The position numbers were made by a program, and so were the translations under genes. Source: Coenobita brevimanus (Eukaryota > Arthropoda > Malacostraca > Decapoda > Coenobitidae). From it: 64,000 bases of DNA. Numbering within the stretch: position 1 is the stretch's first letter; every line of letters begins with the position of its first letter. The stretch covers positions 25,072,588-25,136,587 of the forward strand of contig CM064665.1 of assembly GCA_032717465.1 (NCBI GenBank), read 5' to 3'. Positions 10,683-22,243 of the stretch are shown here, piece after piece. The notes below the pieces were generated by a model. It had not been told where the DNA came from, made no database searches, and saw nothing but the letters and a program-made list of their open reading frames with translations.

Positions 10683-12960
10683 TTAGCCACTACATCGTCC
10701 CCTAGTCAAGACTCAGATTTTATTTCTGTTGATGAAGCAGAAGTCACATTAACACATGCTGTTGCACTGAACCAAGATCAAAAAGATACAAAAGACAGTC
10801 CATCCACATCACAAACTCCAGCGACTCAAGCAATTGATATTTCTAAGTCCCCCTATGAGAAATCCAGTCAACCAACATTGCCAAGCTATGCAAGTAATCA
10901 GGATAATAAGAAATTTAGAAATCCCTATTTTGATATATTTTCTGGGTTAGAATAGCCTACTCGGTCTCACAAGATGCGTGTTACTGCTCTCCACGTAGGC
11001 ACTTTGCTCAAGCATCTGTTCGTAAGGAGGAAGGATTAGGTAGGCCACCATTTATTGATGTTGGAACAAGGAAATGGAAAGATACCAGTACCCTTCTCAA
11101 ACACCAGCAGACAAGTGAAAGACACATTAATAGTATGATCACTTGGTCTAAGGATATTCAGTCAGGGTCCACTCAGTCTGTAGCATCTTCTCTATCTTCA
11201 GCTAGGCTACAAGAAATTGAGGACAACAGGGAACATGTAAAGTTACTTTTAAAAGAGCCTGCATTACTGGGAAGGGAAGGCCTGTCTTTTCGTGGACATA
11301 ATGAGCATGGTGATGCATTAAATTCAGGATATTTTGTAGAAATTCTTCACCTAATTGCTGAATCAAATCCCTCTCTAAAACAAAAGTTAGTTCGACCAGA
11401 ATGCATTGATAATTGTTACTGGAAGACATATCAAGGACACAATTTGTGCTGAAGCATAAGAAGCCAAGTATTTTTCAGTTATGGTTGATGAAAGGAAAGA
11501 CTTGTCAAAAAAGGAACAGATGGCTATGCTCATGTGGTACTTTAGTGAGGGTATTATGAAGGAACGTGTCATTGGAACCTATCGCAGGGAAAAGGTTGAT
11601 GCTGCAAGTTTAGCTGATTTTATATATAAGGAGATAGAACAATCTGGTTAAAATAAGTATAGGTGTGTGGCTTAGTGTTATGATGGTGATAGTGTAATAA
11701 GTGGATGCTTTAGCGGGGTTCATGCAAGACTAAGGGATAAAATTCCCCAAGCAGTGTACATACATTGCCATGCACACAGTCTGAATGTAGTACTGGGCGA
11801 CTGCATAAAGAATACCAGTGGCCTCTCTTCATTTTAACACACTTTACATATTTATTAAACAGTAACACAGGGAACCAACTTTTCACAGAGGTACAGAAAG
11901 CAGATCTTCAGGTTTTGACACTAGAAAGAGCTGTTATAACTAGATGGTCTTACTATTATAGGTCAGTATCAAAGGTTAAGGTTCGCTATGGGAGTTTGCT
12001 ATCAGTGTTTAACACAGTTTCAGAGGCTTCTGATTCAGAAGCTGCAGCAGAAGCAATTGGACTGTACAAAAAGTTAGTCTTTCAGGTTCGTAATGGATCT
12101 ACATATTACTGAACAAGTCCTTAGAGTTACCAGTAGTTTGTCAGATCAGCTTCAAGCAAAGGAAGCCTTACTAACTGAACCTTGCTCTCTCATACAGTCA
12201 ACTATTAAGGAGTTGCAGGTCTTGAGAACTGACGAGGCTTTCTCTGATATTTTTGACAAAGCTAAAGATTTTGCTTCAACATATGACGCGGATACCAACT
12301 TCGAAAATTCAAATCAGCTGAACAGACCTAAGCCTAAGAGAATTCAGAAGTAACATCAAGACTAAAGAGCTTCTTAAATGATTCAGCTCTAAGGAGAAAT
12401 GAGGTGAATACTTGTATTGCTCCAAAGACTGAAATCAAAAGAACCTATTTAGATAGATTTCCCTCAGAGCTTGATAGTCGCTTAACACAAAACATGCCCC
12501 TAATAGAAGCAAAGAATGCACTTAACTGCATCTCCAGAGACTTTCTAGAATATGAGAAGCTTTCTATTATGGCACAGTCTTACAAAGATATAAACATAGA
12601 TGAAATTCTTCTAGTTTCCCATACGTCTGTCGCAAAAAGACATTTTCTAAGTAAGAGTGACAAGCCAAAGAAGCTGTTTTAATTATATGAACTCAAACCA
12701 TTCGATTGTGCGTATTCAGAAATTGTGAAAATTATCAATATTCTTATCATCCTTCCAGTAATTACTGCAGGCAATGAATGACTTTATTAGTAAGTAGCTT
12801 AGTCAAGACATATCTAAGAATTTCAGTGAGAAATGATCGCTTAGTGACTTGCTACTTATGGCCTCAGAAAATGATCTTGTTAAAAATCGTTACTTCAACA
12901 CCCTGGTTGATAACTTTGCAAAGCAGAGATCACGGAGATATCCACTGTTGCAGTAGTTTA
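10683..12960 (+). pseudogene. hAT transposase pseudogene, ZMYM1/TTF-type
   Basis: The N-terminal Ser/Thr-rich segment (10683-10955) is followed by a TTF-type zinc finger with C-Y-C (near 10998) and a downstream RKWKDTSTLLKHQQTSERH block (11071-11126). The catalytic part shows LSFRGHNE (11280), CYDGDSVISGCFSGVHARL (about 11677) and YIHCHAHSLNVVL (about 11758), as in ZMYM1-like transposases. The hAT C-terminal dimerisation region follows (ILPVITAGNE near 12750, and a diverged KTYLR block near 12800). At least five stops or frameshifts break it (e.g. 10953, 11450, 11649, 12110, 12352). Confidence 0.85.
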
Positions 12961-13612
12961 TTCATTTTGCAATGCAATAAATTTATGTAATTTAATTTTC
13001 AGTTTCCTCTAATGAAGTGTTAAATTAATATACTCTTCTTACGTGAATCCCTTCCAAATTTAAAAACCATCATTTTATTTCTCCTACCTCTTAGTGTACA
13101 GCTTACTTTTTCACATAACTTTATATGGTTCATGGTATTTTGGGGGCAAATAAGCTAAAAGCTTTCTATTTTTAATTCAATTACAAGTTTACATTTTTTT
13201 CATTCTCAATTTTAAATTTATTATCTTTTCATCAGGCTGTAAGAATGAAATCATTTAAGCTTTTACCAATACAAACAATTTAATTGCTGTTTGGTCTATT
13301 ATCCAAGGTCATTAGCATAATATATAATGCAATGATATGTATTTTACCATGCATTTTAAATTACATATTAAACTTCACACAGAAATACTTCCAATGCTAG
13401 ATTATCCATTAGTGTGTCTTTCAGGAATTGGCTTAACAAATATTTATATACACACTATATATTTGTTTACTGATTTAATTCTCTAAATACAGCTTTGAAA
13501 GTGGCTTCAAAATGCTCACTCGCCACCCAACCCATGTGGTGAGATGGGAGTAGGGGAGCCTCCTAAATAGCGTAGGCCCCCCCCCCCAAGGAAAATTGAA
13601 ATGACGCTCCTG
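12961..13612. other. 3' untranslated part of hAT element
   Basis: AT-rich sequence with no gene, ending in a run of C (about 13577-13587) and the right inverted repeat. Confidence 0.6.
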
Positions 13613-13620
13613 GTTTCATA
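13613..13620. repeat. Right target-site duplication of hAT element
   Basis: Exact copy of GTTTCATA at 6124-6131; G1 sequence resumes directly after it. Confidence 0.9.
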
Positions 13621-13662
13621 ACACCATACCCTAGCAAAATGAGTTTATTTTAGCTGAGTGAC

Positions 13663-14443
13663 ATGACGGGAATATTTTCGACACCGCCCATGTCAGTGAC
13701 AGATAATACGCAGTTAGCAGCCACTGCAGATCCACAATTAGGAGAACAACAGGACAACAAACCCACCCTACAAAATGCTCTACAAAGTAAAGATAAAGAA
13801 ACAAATATATCATTTCTAGATGATTGGGAAACTCCATGTGATGTAGCAAGTGAGGATTTTAGCTCTGCATTACATATCTATGAAAATTTGCTTAACAGAG
13901 TACATAGATCAGATAGAACTTATTCCACTATTCCCTTCACACAACAATAAAGAACTCCAAGTGACCCTAACAAAACAACCAACCAAAATGAATATCGAAG
14001 GCAATGCCACAAATCAAACATCCCCACCTCATGTTTGCATTTATCATGAGGATAAAAACATCCGAAAATTCTCAGGAACAGAGAAAGATCGCACTGATGT
14101 AATGTCTCTCATCAACCAATGTGAACAATTATTTGTTAAGAGACACATAACAGATGAACAGGAGAAAATAGCAATATTTTCCTCCTGGATTAATCAAGAA
14201 AGATGTCCTGCAGGTGATTTGCTCAGGTCAGACAAGCTTCTTCGAGCTAAGACATATAATGAGTTGAAAGCAGAATTCCTGAAGAAATTCTCTGGAGGTA
14301 TAAACTTTTTGCCAGGGATAATCCCAGAACTAGATAAGATTGTGGATCTTGTAAGACAACACATAACAAATCCTGTACTGAGTGAAATAACTGCAGATGT
14401 TTCCATAATTAAAAGAACATTATTAGCTACTTTAGAAAACTAA
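13663..14443 (+). pseudogene. G1 gag (matrix/capsid region)
   Basis: This is the structural protein of the LTR element. ATG 13663 opens a 95-codon frame; the frame changes between about 13900 and 13950 and continues to 14443. The second part has KFSGTEKDRTDVMSLINQCE and, further on, TYNELKAEFLKKFSG, the FSG...L...C...EK...TY..LK..F pattern typical of Gypsy capsids. A frameshift and the loss of a continuous frame to the zinc knuckle mark it as broken. Confidence 0.75.
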
Positions 14444-14938
14444 AACTGGGTAATGGAGGATGCAAAAGTCTAACCAGTGCTTGTCGTAGACATCATTGGT
14501 TATGTAGCTGCCTTGTGTAAATTACCTGATAAGTTCTCAAGATAGTCAATACGATTCCTTGCATCCCAGGAATCTGCTTGCTAGAATTTTATAACCGAGG
14601 TAGAGATGAATTGTAGCTACGCAGGGGTGACCGAAACACAGTCAAATACTAACAGAATTAGAATGACAGACACAGTATCAGCTACAAAGAACAAAATCGA
14701 TTGCGACCCGAAAACAGACAGAACAAACAACCACACACTTCGAGGGCGTTCTCAAACACAAGACCACAGGCAGTCATATAAGTCTGTGCACAGTCCGAGC
14801 AGAAGCCACGCCACAAATACCACTAAATATGGGAAGTCATCTTGAGGATTACATTCGGGAGAAAGGCCCACTCTATGTTATTACTGTGCTAATCCGGGAC
14901 ACACAAAGAATGAATGCTTTCGTTTCGTTTTTAAAGGC
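14444..14938 (+). pseudogene. G1 gag, nucleocapsid part with CCHC zinc knuckle
   Basis: A basic, Ser/Thr/Asn-rich stretch (14606-14843) leads to a canonical CX2CX4HX4C knuckle, CYYCANPGHTKNEC (14876-14917). Such knuckles bind the element's RNA. The gag is then cut by the antisense LINE; a second knuckle-like motif follows the insertion. Confidence 0.85.
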
Positions 14939-16239
14939 TCCAACATGCTTGCATGCGTCGGCCTTGGTCACCTAATGGCGGCTTTCCATGCTGCACGATC
15001 CATTGCAGCCTCCCTCTTAGTCCCTTAACCCTGAGGTCAAACTTAATGACCTCGTCCCATGTCTTTCTCGGTCTACCCCTCAACCCCACCCCCAATATTA
15101 ACACTTCTCACCTTCCTCACCCAGTTATCATCCCCCATCCTCTCCACATGTCCAAAACATCTCAATCTACCTCTCCTCATCACAACACCAATACACTCCA
15201 CTCCCATCCTACCTCTCAACTCTTCCATCGTGAACCAAGCCCCCCCAGACCTTGGACGCAGGGACGTACTACACATCCGCCTAGTCATTGTCATTTCTGT
15301 ACGTCTGAGCCGGCGAATATCCTCCTCCTTCACTACCCAGGTCTCACTACCATACAGCATTACACTCCTAACACATGCTGCATACAAAGACCCCTTAGCA
15401 CGTAGGGAGAGTCCTCTCATTGTCAGGAGAGGCAAGAGCTCCCTGAACTTCTTCCAACCACTTCTCACCCTAGCCACAGAGCTAGAGCTCCAGCCCCACC
15501 TCCAGCACACAACATGTCTCCCAAATAACAAAACTCTTCCACACACTCAAGAGATTCACCAACAAGTTCAATTATTTCACGTCCGACAATCTTCACCTGC
15601 TCTCCCTGACACGCCATACACATAAAATCAGCATTATCTCGCAGTCTACCTCTGATACCATTTCATCTCTTATGCACCCATTTATCACAAACACAGCACA
15701 AGATGGAATTCCTTCCCACGCCCTTGTGGCAAACTGCACATGGCCACTCTCCCTCGTCTTTGACAGTACCGCTACCAACCCTAGGTATCATCACTTTTGT
15801 TTCATCTGCATTTACCCTTAAGCCCTTGTGCCCCATACCATCTTTCCACTTCCTAAACCTTTCCTCCGCTTCCCTTTCGTTCTCTGCAATCAACACCAAA
15901 TCATCAGCATACAACAACTCCCACGGGAGTCCGTTTCTAAAGTTAGGTGAAAGGGCTTAAAGTACTATAATAAACAACATGGGACTCAAAACTGACCTCT
16001 GATGCACACCAACATACATGGAAAACCCATCACTCAAATCTCCATTCACTCTTACCTGGGTGTGAGCACCCACATACATAGCCATAACCACCCTAACCAG
16101 CCACTCCTCCAAGCCAAGCTTTCTTATTGCCCACTTCACAACCTACCTAGGGACTCTGTCAAAGGCCTTTTCCAAATCAACAAAAACATAATAAAGATCC
16201 CTTCTCCTGCCAGTATATTTTTCCTGAAGAAGATAAACA
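14939..16239 (-). mobile_element. Antisense 5'-truncated LINE with zinc-finger insertion
   Basis: It lies in the opposite orientation to G1. A candidate short duplication AAAGGC flanks it (14933-14938 and 16240-16245). It carries only the RT from motif A onward and a short 3' end. Its protein differs from the other LINEs here and includes an inserted PHD-like finger, so it is a separate family whose clade I cannot assign. Confidence 0.8.
14960..16215 (-). pseudogene. LINE reverse transcriptase with PHD-like finger
   Basis: Read on the minus strand: motif A (YYVFVDLEKAFDRVPR, about 16190-16145), the GVHQRSVLSPMLFIIVL block near 15970, the catalytic LLYADDLVLIAE block (ADD at 15900-15911), then a Cys/His cluster (CAVCHKGVG, then CCVCDKWVHKR, then CMAC, about 15740-15605), and a C-terminal part with LYGSETW, LRCFGHVERMGDDNW and RPRKTWDEV. 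The Cys/His spacing resembles a PHD finger placed between RT and the C-terminal domain. Stops at several points make it inactive. Confidence 0.85.
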
Positions 16240-16252
16240 AAAGGCACAAGGA

Positions 16253-16306
16253 TGTGATCCATACTGTAAGCATGACCGGTCCCAAGGTCATTGGACCACC
16301 AATTGT
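16253..16306 (+). pseudogene. G1 second zinc-knuckle-like motif
   Basis: CDPYCKHDRSQGHWTTNC has C-X3-C-X7-H-X4-C spacing, looser than the canonical knuckle. It lies just beyond the antisense LINE, and its frame leads toward the protease region. Confidence 0.6.
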
Positions 16307-16412
16307 AAGACAGTAGAAAAAATAGTTTCCATATTCAAATCGGGGGAAGGCCGAGTCACGAAAAAAAAGATCAATCATAAAGAAAACCACGTCTAAATTT
16401 CACATAGAAGGC

Positions 16413-16934
16413 ATGTTGGGAAGTGAGTGCATCTTGATACCAGCTGTATGTGAGGGTCAAAATGTTTCTTTGTTTTTAGACGCAGGCTCTCCAGTGAATT
16501 TAATAACACAAGAAGAATTAGATATGATTTTTAGAAATAAGAAGGAAGTAACATTTCTGGAAGAATCTGATTTAGACTTATATGCAGTAGATGGCAAACA
16601 AATTACAGTAAAAGGCATGATACGGTTAAACATCAGTTTCACAGAGACTACAAGACCAATTTCTGCATTTTTCTATATTGTGGAAAACTTAGCAATAAAA
16701 GCTAATATGCTGCTGGGCTTAAGATCCATGAGAACAGAGAAAATAACTTTACTCCCGCAAATGAATGGATTAGACTATACTAATGAATTCATAGAAGAAT
16801 TACCATCAGATTTCTCACCGATTAGTAAAACAGAACCAAAAAGAATTGGAAATATTAAAGGACTAAACAAACATACACAAACAGACGAGTGTATAGATCC
16901 ACTCACACCACCCACCCCCAGCTTCCCGCACTAG
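16413..16934 (+). CDS. G1 aspartic protease segment
   Basis: An open frame of 173 codons. LFLDAGSPVNLI (active-site codons 16479-16490) followed by a strand-rich region and ANMLLGLRSMR matches a retropepsin (the D-T/S-G loop and the later ILLG-D-like block). The active-site triplet reads D-A-G instead of D-T/S-G, so activity is doubtful. It would cleave the gag-pol precursor. The start codon is not reliable because protease is normally made by readthrough or frameshift from gag. Confidence 0.7.
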   Translation: MLGSECILIPAVCEGQNVSLFLDAGSPVNLITQEELDMIFRNKKEVTFLEESDLDLYAVDGKQITVKGMIRLNISFTETTRPISAFFYIVENLAIKANMLLGLRSMRTEKITLLPQMNGLDYTNEFIEELPSDFSPISKTEPKRIGNIKGLNKHTQTDECIDPLTPPTPSFPH

Positions 16935-18299
16935 AGACTGAGGTAACAGTACTGACTCATCAGTTTTTCCTGCCGATCTCATCAATGATTTAGTTATTCC
17001 TCCTAACTCATACATGCAAGTTACTATAAAGAGAAAATTGAAGAATAGTACTGTTCTTGTCTTAGAAGAATTATGTAAAGTGAAAGGACTGTCAGTAGAA
17101 AACGCATTATGTCAGATGAATAACAATGGGCAAACTCAGGTGCTCCTACATGAATGGGGACGTACAGTTGAAAAAGGGGACTTGTATAGTTAATTTTGAA
17201 AAATGTCCCGCACCTGTGATGGAGATAGTTTTAGCTGGGGTGACAAGTAAGATAAAATCTATGGATAGAGAAAGAATAAAGATAATTTGATTCACTCGGG
17301 TGAAATTGATGAAGAAACTGATTTGTTAAAATTGTTGGAAAAACATCGGTAAACGATAGTATTACCTGGAGAACAATTAGGGTGTACTAACCTGAATAAT
17401 CAAAAAATTAATGTGCACCCAGACACACAACCTATTTTTGTACCTGCCTATAGAGTCCCACAATCACAATGTACACTTGCAAACAAGTATATCGATGAAA
17501 TGTTAAAACTTGGCATTATTGAACCATCAGTCTCCCCGTGGAATGCCCCATTATTTTTCATGCCTAAATGACACAGAGAAATGCCTGCGGCTGTAGATTA
17601 CCGTAAACTAAATTATCACACAATCCCAGACCGATTTCCCATGCCATTGTTAAGTGACGTCCTGCAAAAATTGGACCAGAAAATAATGTATTTTCCACAA
17701 TCGATCTGCTTAATGGATATTATCAAATACCATTAGATAATGAGTCATGTAAATATACTGCCTTTTCCACAAATACAGGACATTACCAATACAAGAGAAT
17801 GCCAATGGGATTGGCGAGAGCACCAGGCACTTTTCAGCATTTGATGAATAATGTATTATCCGGAATTCTAGGACAAGGAATATTCGTCTATCTTGATGAT
17901 ATAATTATCGGAAATAATGACATAAAAGAACATCTCCAGAAATTAGACCAACTCCTTCAAAAGCTTGGTGATGCTGGTTAAAAAATTCAGCTGTCTAAAT
18001 GCAAATTTTTCTCTAAGGAAATAAAATTCTTAAGTCACAAACTGAATGGAGAAGGCATACATACTCGTACATCCGATGATAAACTACAAGCAGTGAAAGA
18101 CTTCCCCGAACCGACTACTATAGACGAAGTTAGACAATTTTTTAGGTCCGACAGGATACTATAGGTCTTTTATACAACAATTCTCTCATATAGCTTTTCC
18201 TCTATTCCGACTACTCAAAAAAGATGCTATATTCCAGTGGGGAGAAGAATAAAAACAAGCATTTAATGAATTAAAAGATAATCTTACCAATGCACCATG
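16935..18299 (+). pseudogene. G1 reverse transcriptase
   Basis: After a linker with many stops, the RT fingers appear (AYRVPQSQ near 17440; YIDEMLKLGIIEPSVSPWNA near 17490), then VDYRKLNYHTIPDRFPMP (near 17590), the palm block MPMGLARAPGTFQHLMN (17799) and the catalytic VYLDDIIIG (codons 17889-17900), followed by the SKCKFF...IKFL-like block near 17996. The catalytic motif is intact, but stops and frameshifts occur near 17352, 17569, 17660-17760, 17979 and 18140. Confidence 0.9.
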
Positions 18300-18418
18300 T
18301 TTGGCCTATCCTGATTTCACAAAATTTTATAATTTGCACCGACGCATCTAGCATTAGGGGCTGTATTGATGTAAGAAGATATAAGAGAGGAAAGAACCAA
18401 CCAATTGCATTCGCCACC
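18300..18418 (+). pseudogene. G1 RNase H, part 1
   Basis: The CTDAS-like RNase H start (near 18339) and the IAFAT block (about 18403-18417) are interrupted at the LINE A target site. The second half resumes at 21607. Confidence 0.75.
18407..18418. repeat. Left target-site duplication of LINE copy A
   Basis: GCATTCGCCACC, repeated exactly at 21595-21606. Confidence 0.95.
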
Positions 18419-18598
18419 CTGGGGGTAGTTTTTTTTTTTCCAAGAATACTCCCCCTGTATCCCTGATTGTCGTAAAAGGGGACTAAAAGTGTTGGTGGAG
18501 GGTTAGTGCCCTTCCCCGGAAAACAACTAACTATAAAGACAAACAATGAGCCTCGCACAAGGACTGACCAAAAGATGACAACCAAGGACCGGACAAAG

Positions 18599-19493
18599 GA
18601 CATGGTTATTGGAACTTGGAATGTAAGGGAAGCGAATGATGAGGTGAAAGAGAGAGAGATTGTCCAGGTGCTTGAGGGTGCGAAAGTTGATGTATGCAGG
18701 ATAACTGAAAAGAAATGGAGAGGTGAGAGTGTGAGAGAATGGGAGTATGGATGGGGTATATGTGCAGGAGTAGGTGAGAATGAGAGGGCAAAAGAAGGAG
18801 TATGTATAGTTGTGAGTAAGAGATGGAAGAAGAGCATAAGAGAGTATGGATCAGTTGGGTCAAGGATTGTGTGGGTAAGATTGAAAGTTGGAATAAAAAT
18901 GTGGGTGATTGTGTGTGTATGCGCCAACGCAAGATTGTGCAAGCAGAGTGAGAGAAGAGTTCTGGACAAATGTGGAAGTGTGAATAGGAAAGTTTGGAAG
19001 GAATGAGAGAGTGTTTTTGATCGGTGATATGAATGGTAAAGTAGAGAATGTGAAGGTGGATGGAATAGTTGGTGAGTGGGGTGTGCCTGCTGAGATAGAT
19101 GAGAATGGCAGTGCGTTAGTGGAGATTTGTGCTGGGAGGGGGTTGGTGATAGCCAATACCCTCTTCAGGCACAAAATGATCCACAGGTATATATGGCGAG
19201 TGATGAGAAGGGTGTGTGGTGAACTGAATGAAAGGAAGGCAATGATTGATTATGTGTGTGTGGATGAAAGGATGCGAAAATGTGTAATGGATGCAACAGC
19301 TTATAGAGGTTGGGGGAGTGGACTTTCTGACCACTACTTGGTGGTGGTCAGAATCAAGGTCCAATTAGGATGGAGAAATAGAAGAAGGGAAGGACGGGAA
19401 GAAGGAGTATTTGTACGGAGAGTGGAAAGGTTACAAGAGGATGAGAAAAAGGCAGAGTATAAGAGAGAAGTGGAGGAACGATTGGGCAAAAAT
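18599..19493 (+). pseudogene. LINE A AP-type endonuclease
   Basis: This domain nicks target DNA to prime reverse transcription. Seen in order: VIGTWNVREANDEVKE (18603), CRITEKKWRGES (consensus in C: CGITETKW), FLIGDMNGKVENV (19014), AMIDYVCVDERMRK (near 19240) and GLSDHYLVVVR (19322), the exonuclease/endonuclease/phosphatase pattern. A stop at 19004 with a frame change separates the two halves, and another stop ends it at 19494. Confidence 0.9.
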
Positions 19494-19575
19494 TAACTGG
19501 AGCAGATGGGGGACGTGGAAGGTGTGTGCAGGATATTTACAGAAGAAATATGTGCAGCATGTGATGTGTGTGTAG

Positions 19576-21484
19576 ATGAAAAGAAGACGGAGGGGTGTGC
19601 AAGGAACAACGCGGTGGAATGAAGAGGTGAGACAGGCTGTGGCACAAAAGAAGAAAGCATACAATGAATGGATGAGAAATAGGGGCATGGAAGAAGTTGA
19701 GAGGCGGAAGGGAGAGTTATATGTAGAAAGAAAGAGAGAGGTGATAAGATTAGTAAGAGAGAGTAAGAAGAGAACGGATGAGGAATTTGGAAGGAACTTG
19801 AGTGTAAAGTGGAGGGACTGTAAGAAAATGTTCTGGAAAGAGGTGAAAAGAGTAAGACAGGGTGGAAGTAGAGTTAGCAGGGGAGTGAAAGATAAAAATG
19901 GTAGATTACTAGTGGAGAAGGGAGAAAAAGTGAGCAGATGGAGAGAACACTTTAAGGAATTGTTGAACATAAAGGATGGAAGTAATGCGAGTATAAGTGG
20001 CTGGGGAATGGCTGGGAGGAGGAGGGAGGCGAGAAGACAGGAAGAAATCAGTAGGATAGAAGTTGTGGAAGCAATGAAGAAAGTTAATTTGGTGAAAGCC
20101 CCAGGAATTGATGGAGTGTGTGGTGAAATGCTGAAGTATGGGGGAGAGATAGTAGTAGAATGGATGTGGAAAATGTGCAGATTGGCCTGGGAGGAAGGTA
20201 GAGTCCTGGAGGATTGGAAGTCAGGTATAATTATTCCCTTGAACAAAGGAAAAGGGGAAAAAGAAGTGTGTGGTAATCAAAGGGGCATCTGTCTTCATAG
20301 GAAAAGTGTATGGTGGGATACTTATTGACAGAGTTAGAGAAAGAACAGAGGAATTAGTTGGAGAAGAACAGGGAGGCTTTAGGAAGGGAAGAGGTTGTGT
20401 AGATCAGATATTCATTCTCAGATCTTTAGTGGAAAAGTTTCTAGAGAAGGGAAAGAAGTTGTCTGCTGCTTTCATGGATTTGGAGAAAGCATATGACAAG
20501 GTGGATAGTTAAGCATTGTGGTAAGTATTAAGACTATATGGAGTAGATGGGAAGTTGTTGAGTGCCGTGAAGAGTATGTATGATGGTTCTAAGGCTGCAA
20601 TGCATGTGGATGGTGAACTGAGTGAATTTTTCTCTCTGAAGGTTGGGTTGAAACAGGGATGTGTCATGTCTCCATGGTTGTTCAATCTGTACATGGATGG
20701 GGTAATAAAAGAGGTACAAGGTAGGGTAGTGGATGTTGGAGTGGCCCTGGTGAGAGAGGGTAGTGTTTGGAATCTCCCTGTACTGTTGTTTGCATATGAT
20801 TCTGTGTTGTTGAGTGAAGACGAAGGAGATCTGCAGGGCTTGGTGGATGAGTTTGGGAGAGTGTGTAAGAAACGGAATCTAAAGGTAAATGCAGGGAAGA
20901 GTAAAGTGATGGTCTTTGAGAGAGGTGAAGTCAGTGAATGTATAGCGAGGTTGGATAGTGAGATATTGGAAAATGTGAGTATGTTTAAGTACTTGGTTAG
21001 TGTGATGAGTAAGGATGGAGGTTTGGAGGGTGAAATGCTTGAAAGGGTACAGCAGGGAAAAAAGGTTGTTGGTTTCTTGAAAGTGATAAGAAGCAGGGAA
21101 TTGAGCATGGAAGTGAAAATTTTACTATATGACAGTATTGTGATACCAACTCTAACGTATGGAAGTGAAGCTTGGGCGTTGCTGGAAGGACACAAGTCAA
21201 GAGTGAGAGCAGTGGAAATGAGTTATTTAAGAGGAGCCTGTGGAGTCACATGGAGAGACAGGCTGACAAATGGGAATATAAAGGAGCATTGTGGTGTGGA
21301 TGTGGATGTGATAGGAAGCGTTAGGAGAAATACACTGAGGTGGTTTGGCCATGTGGAGAGGATGGAGGGTGAAAGACTGACGAAGAGAGTGTATGTGAAT
21401 GAGGTGGAGAGGGGAAGAGGGAGAGGGAGGCCGAGGATGAGATGGAGGGATGGGGTGGAGAGGTATATGAGAGAGGGGGGGTGA
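19576..21484 (+). pseudogene. LINE A reverse transcriptase
   Basis: A basic linker (19576-20000) precedes RT blocks APGIDGVCGEMLKYGGE (20099), EEQGGFRKGRGCVDQIF (20363), AAFMDLEKAYDKVDS (20467), GLKQGCVMSPWLFNLYMDG (20647) and the C-terminal LTYGSEAW and WFGHVERMEGERL blocks. The catalytic motif reads FAYDS (20789-20803) instead of FADDT, so one catalytic Asp is replaced by Tyr. Stops or frameshifts near 20270-20328, 20510 and 20522 also break it. Confidence 0.9.
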
Positions 21485-21594
21485 GTTGGCAGCGGGGCAG
21501 TGAAATGGCGAGGGACAGGGCGACGTGGAGGCGATTTGTTTGTGGCCACCCGGAAGGGGATTGAGGCGTCTGGCAATAGACAGATAGATAGATA

Positions 21595-21606
21595 GCATTC
21601 GCCACC
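21595..21606. repeat. Right target-site duplication of LINE copy A
   Basis: GCATTCGCCACC, matching 18407-18418; G1 RNase H continues immediately after it. Confidence 0.95.
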
Positions 21607-21966
21607 AGACAAAAAAAAAGGTGCAGAAAAAATTATTGCACTATACACTTCAAGGCACTTACAGTGGTCTTTGCATTACAAAAGTTTCAAGATTTGGTAT
21701 ATGGTTATGAAATACACTTATTCACCGACCATAAACCACAAGTGGGTATGTTCAAAGAAAAACTCCTCTCTGGGAGGAGAGGAAGATTAAAATGTACAGT
21801 CGAAAACTACAGTGTATATATTCACTACACACAAGGCAAAATGAATTTAGTAGCTGATGTATTGTCTAGGAACCCGAAGACAATTCATGTCTCGGCATTA
21901 GATCTCAAAGGAAACACCCCAAACCATGATGAAACTGCAAAAGAACAGAGACTTGATCCAACATAG
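21607..21966 (+). pseudogene. G1 RNase H, part 2
   Basis: VFALQKFQDLVYGYEIHLFTDHKP (21667 on) and YIHYTQGKMNLVADVLSRNP (about 21820) are the end of the Gypsy RNase H, in one open frame to the stop at 21964. The D of TDHKP and the D of VADVLSR are conserved positions. Confidence 0.9.
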
Positions 21967-22243
21967 TCTAAAGTTGTGTAAAAGTTAGAAAGTGAAGATG
22001 ACATACAATTGCCCAAGCAACATATACCATTCGAACAATTCACAATAATCAGTAATGCCTTATACAGGATCAACCCAGGACAACTGAAATGCTGAATAAT
22101 AAACAATTAGTGGTACTTAATGACAAGATACCGCAAGTATTACGAACGATACACGATAGCCCACATGCAGTACTTCCGGGAAAAGACATGACATTTAAAC
22201 AAGCCCAGTTGTTATATTACTGGCCATCATTACGAAAAGATAT
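21967..22243 (+). pseudogene. G1 integrase N-terminus (interrupted by G2)
   Basis: A linker with stops leads to the HHCC-type zinc region: the two His half (IHDSPHA near 22152, then KAQLLYYWPSLRKDI near 22202). The sequence is cut by G2 at 22244, and the two Cys half resumes at 27858. Confidence 0.8.
22240..22243. repeat. Left target-site duplication of G2
   Basis: ATAT, repeated at 27854-27857 directly after the 3' LTR. Four base pairs is short but usual for Gypsy elements, and the host reading frame is restored across it. Confidence 0.75.

Larger units (their letters stand above)
6132..13612 (+). mobile_element. hAT transposon (ZMYM1-like), carrying piggyBac PB2
   Basis: The ends are CAGGGGCATCATTT (6132) and, on the reverse strand, CAGGAGCGTCATTT (ending 13612), each followed by C/G-rich sequence. 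They are imperfect 14-bp terminal inverted repeats with an exact 8-bp duplication outside. The transposase lies at about 10683-12960. PB2 (6413-10334) is inserted in the 5' untranslated part, so about 3.6 kb is hAT sequence. It sits in the G1 leader about 50 bp before gag. Confidence 0.92.
18419..21594 (+). mobile_element. Full-length RTE-like LINE, copy A
   Basis: A 3.18-kb non-LTR element bounded by an exact 12-bp duplication. It begins with a short T-run and CCAAGAATACTCCCCCTGTA, encodes an AP-type endonuclease and then an RT in the order typical of RTE elements, and ends in GGCGTCTGGCAATAGA plus a GATA-type tail (21582-21594). Copies B and C share the same ends. Length, domain order and a microsatellite tail favour the RTE group, but the clade is my inference. 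Confidence 0.92.

Noticed and set aside
15059..15625. Plus-strand 188-codon frame
   Set aside because: It is the complement of the antisense LINE RT, whose motifs are clear on the minus strand.
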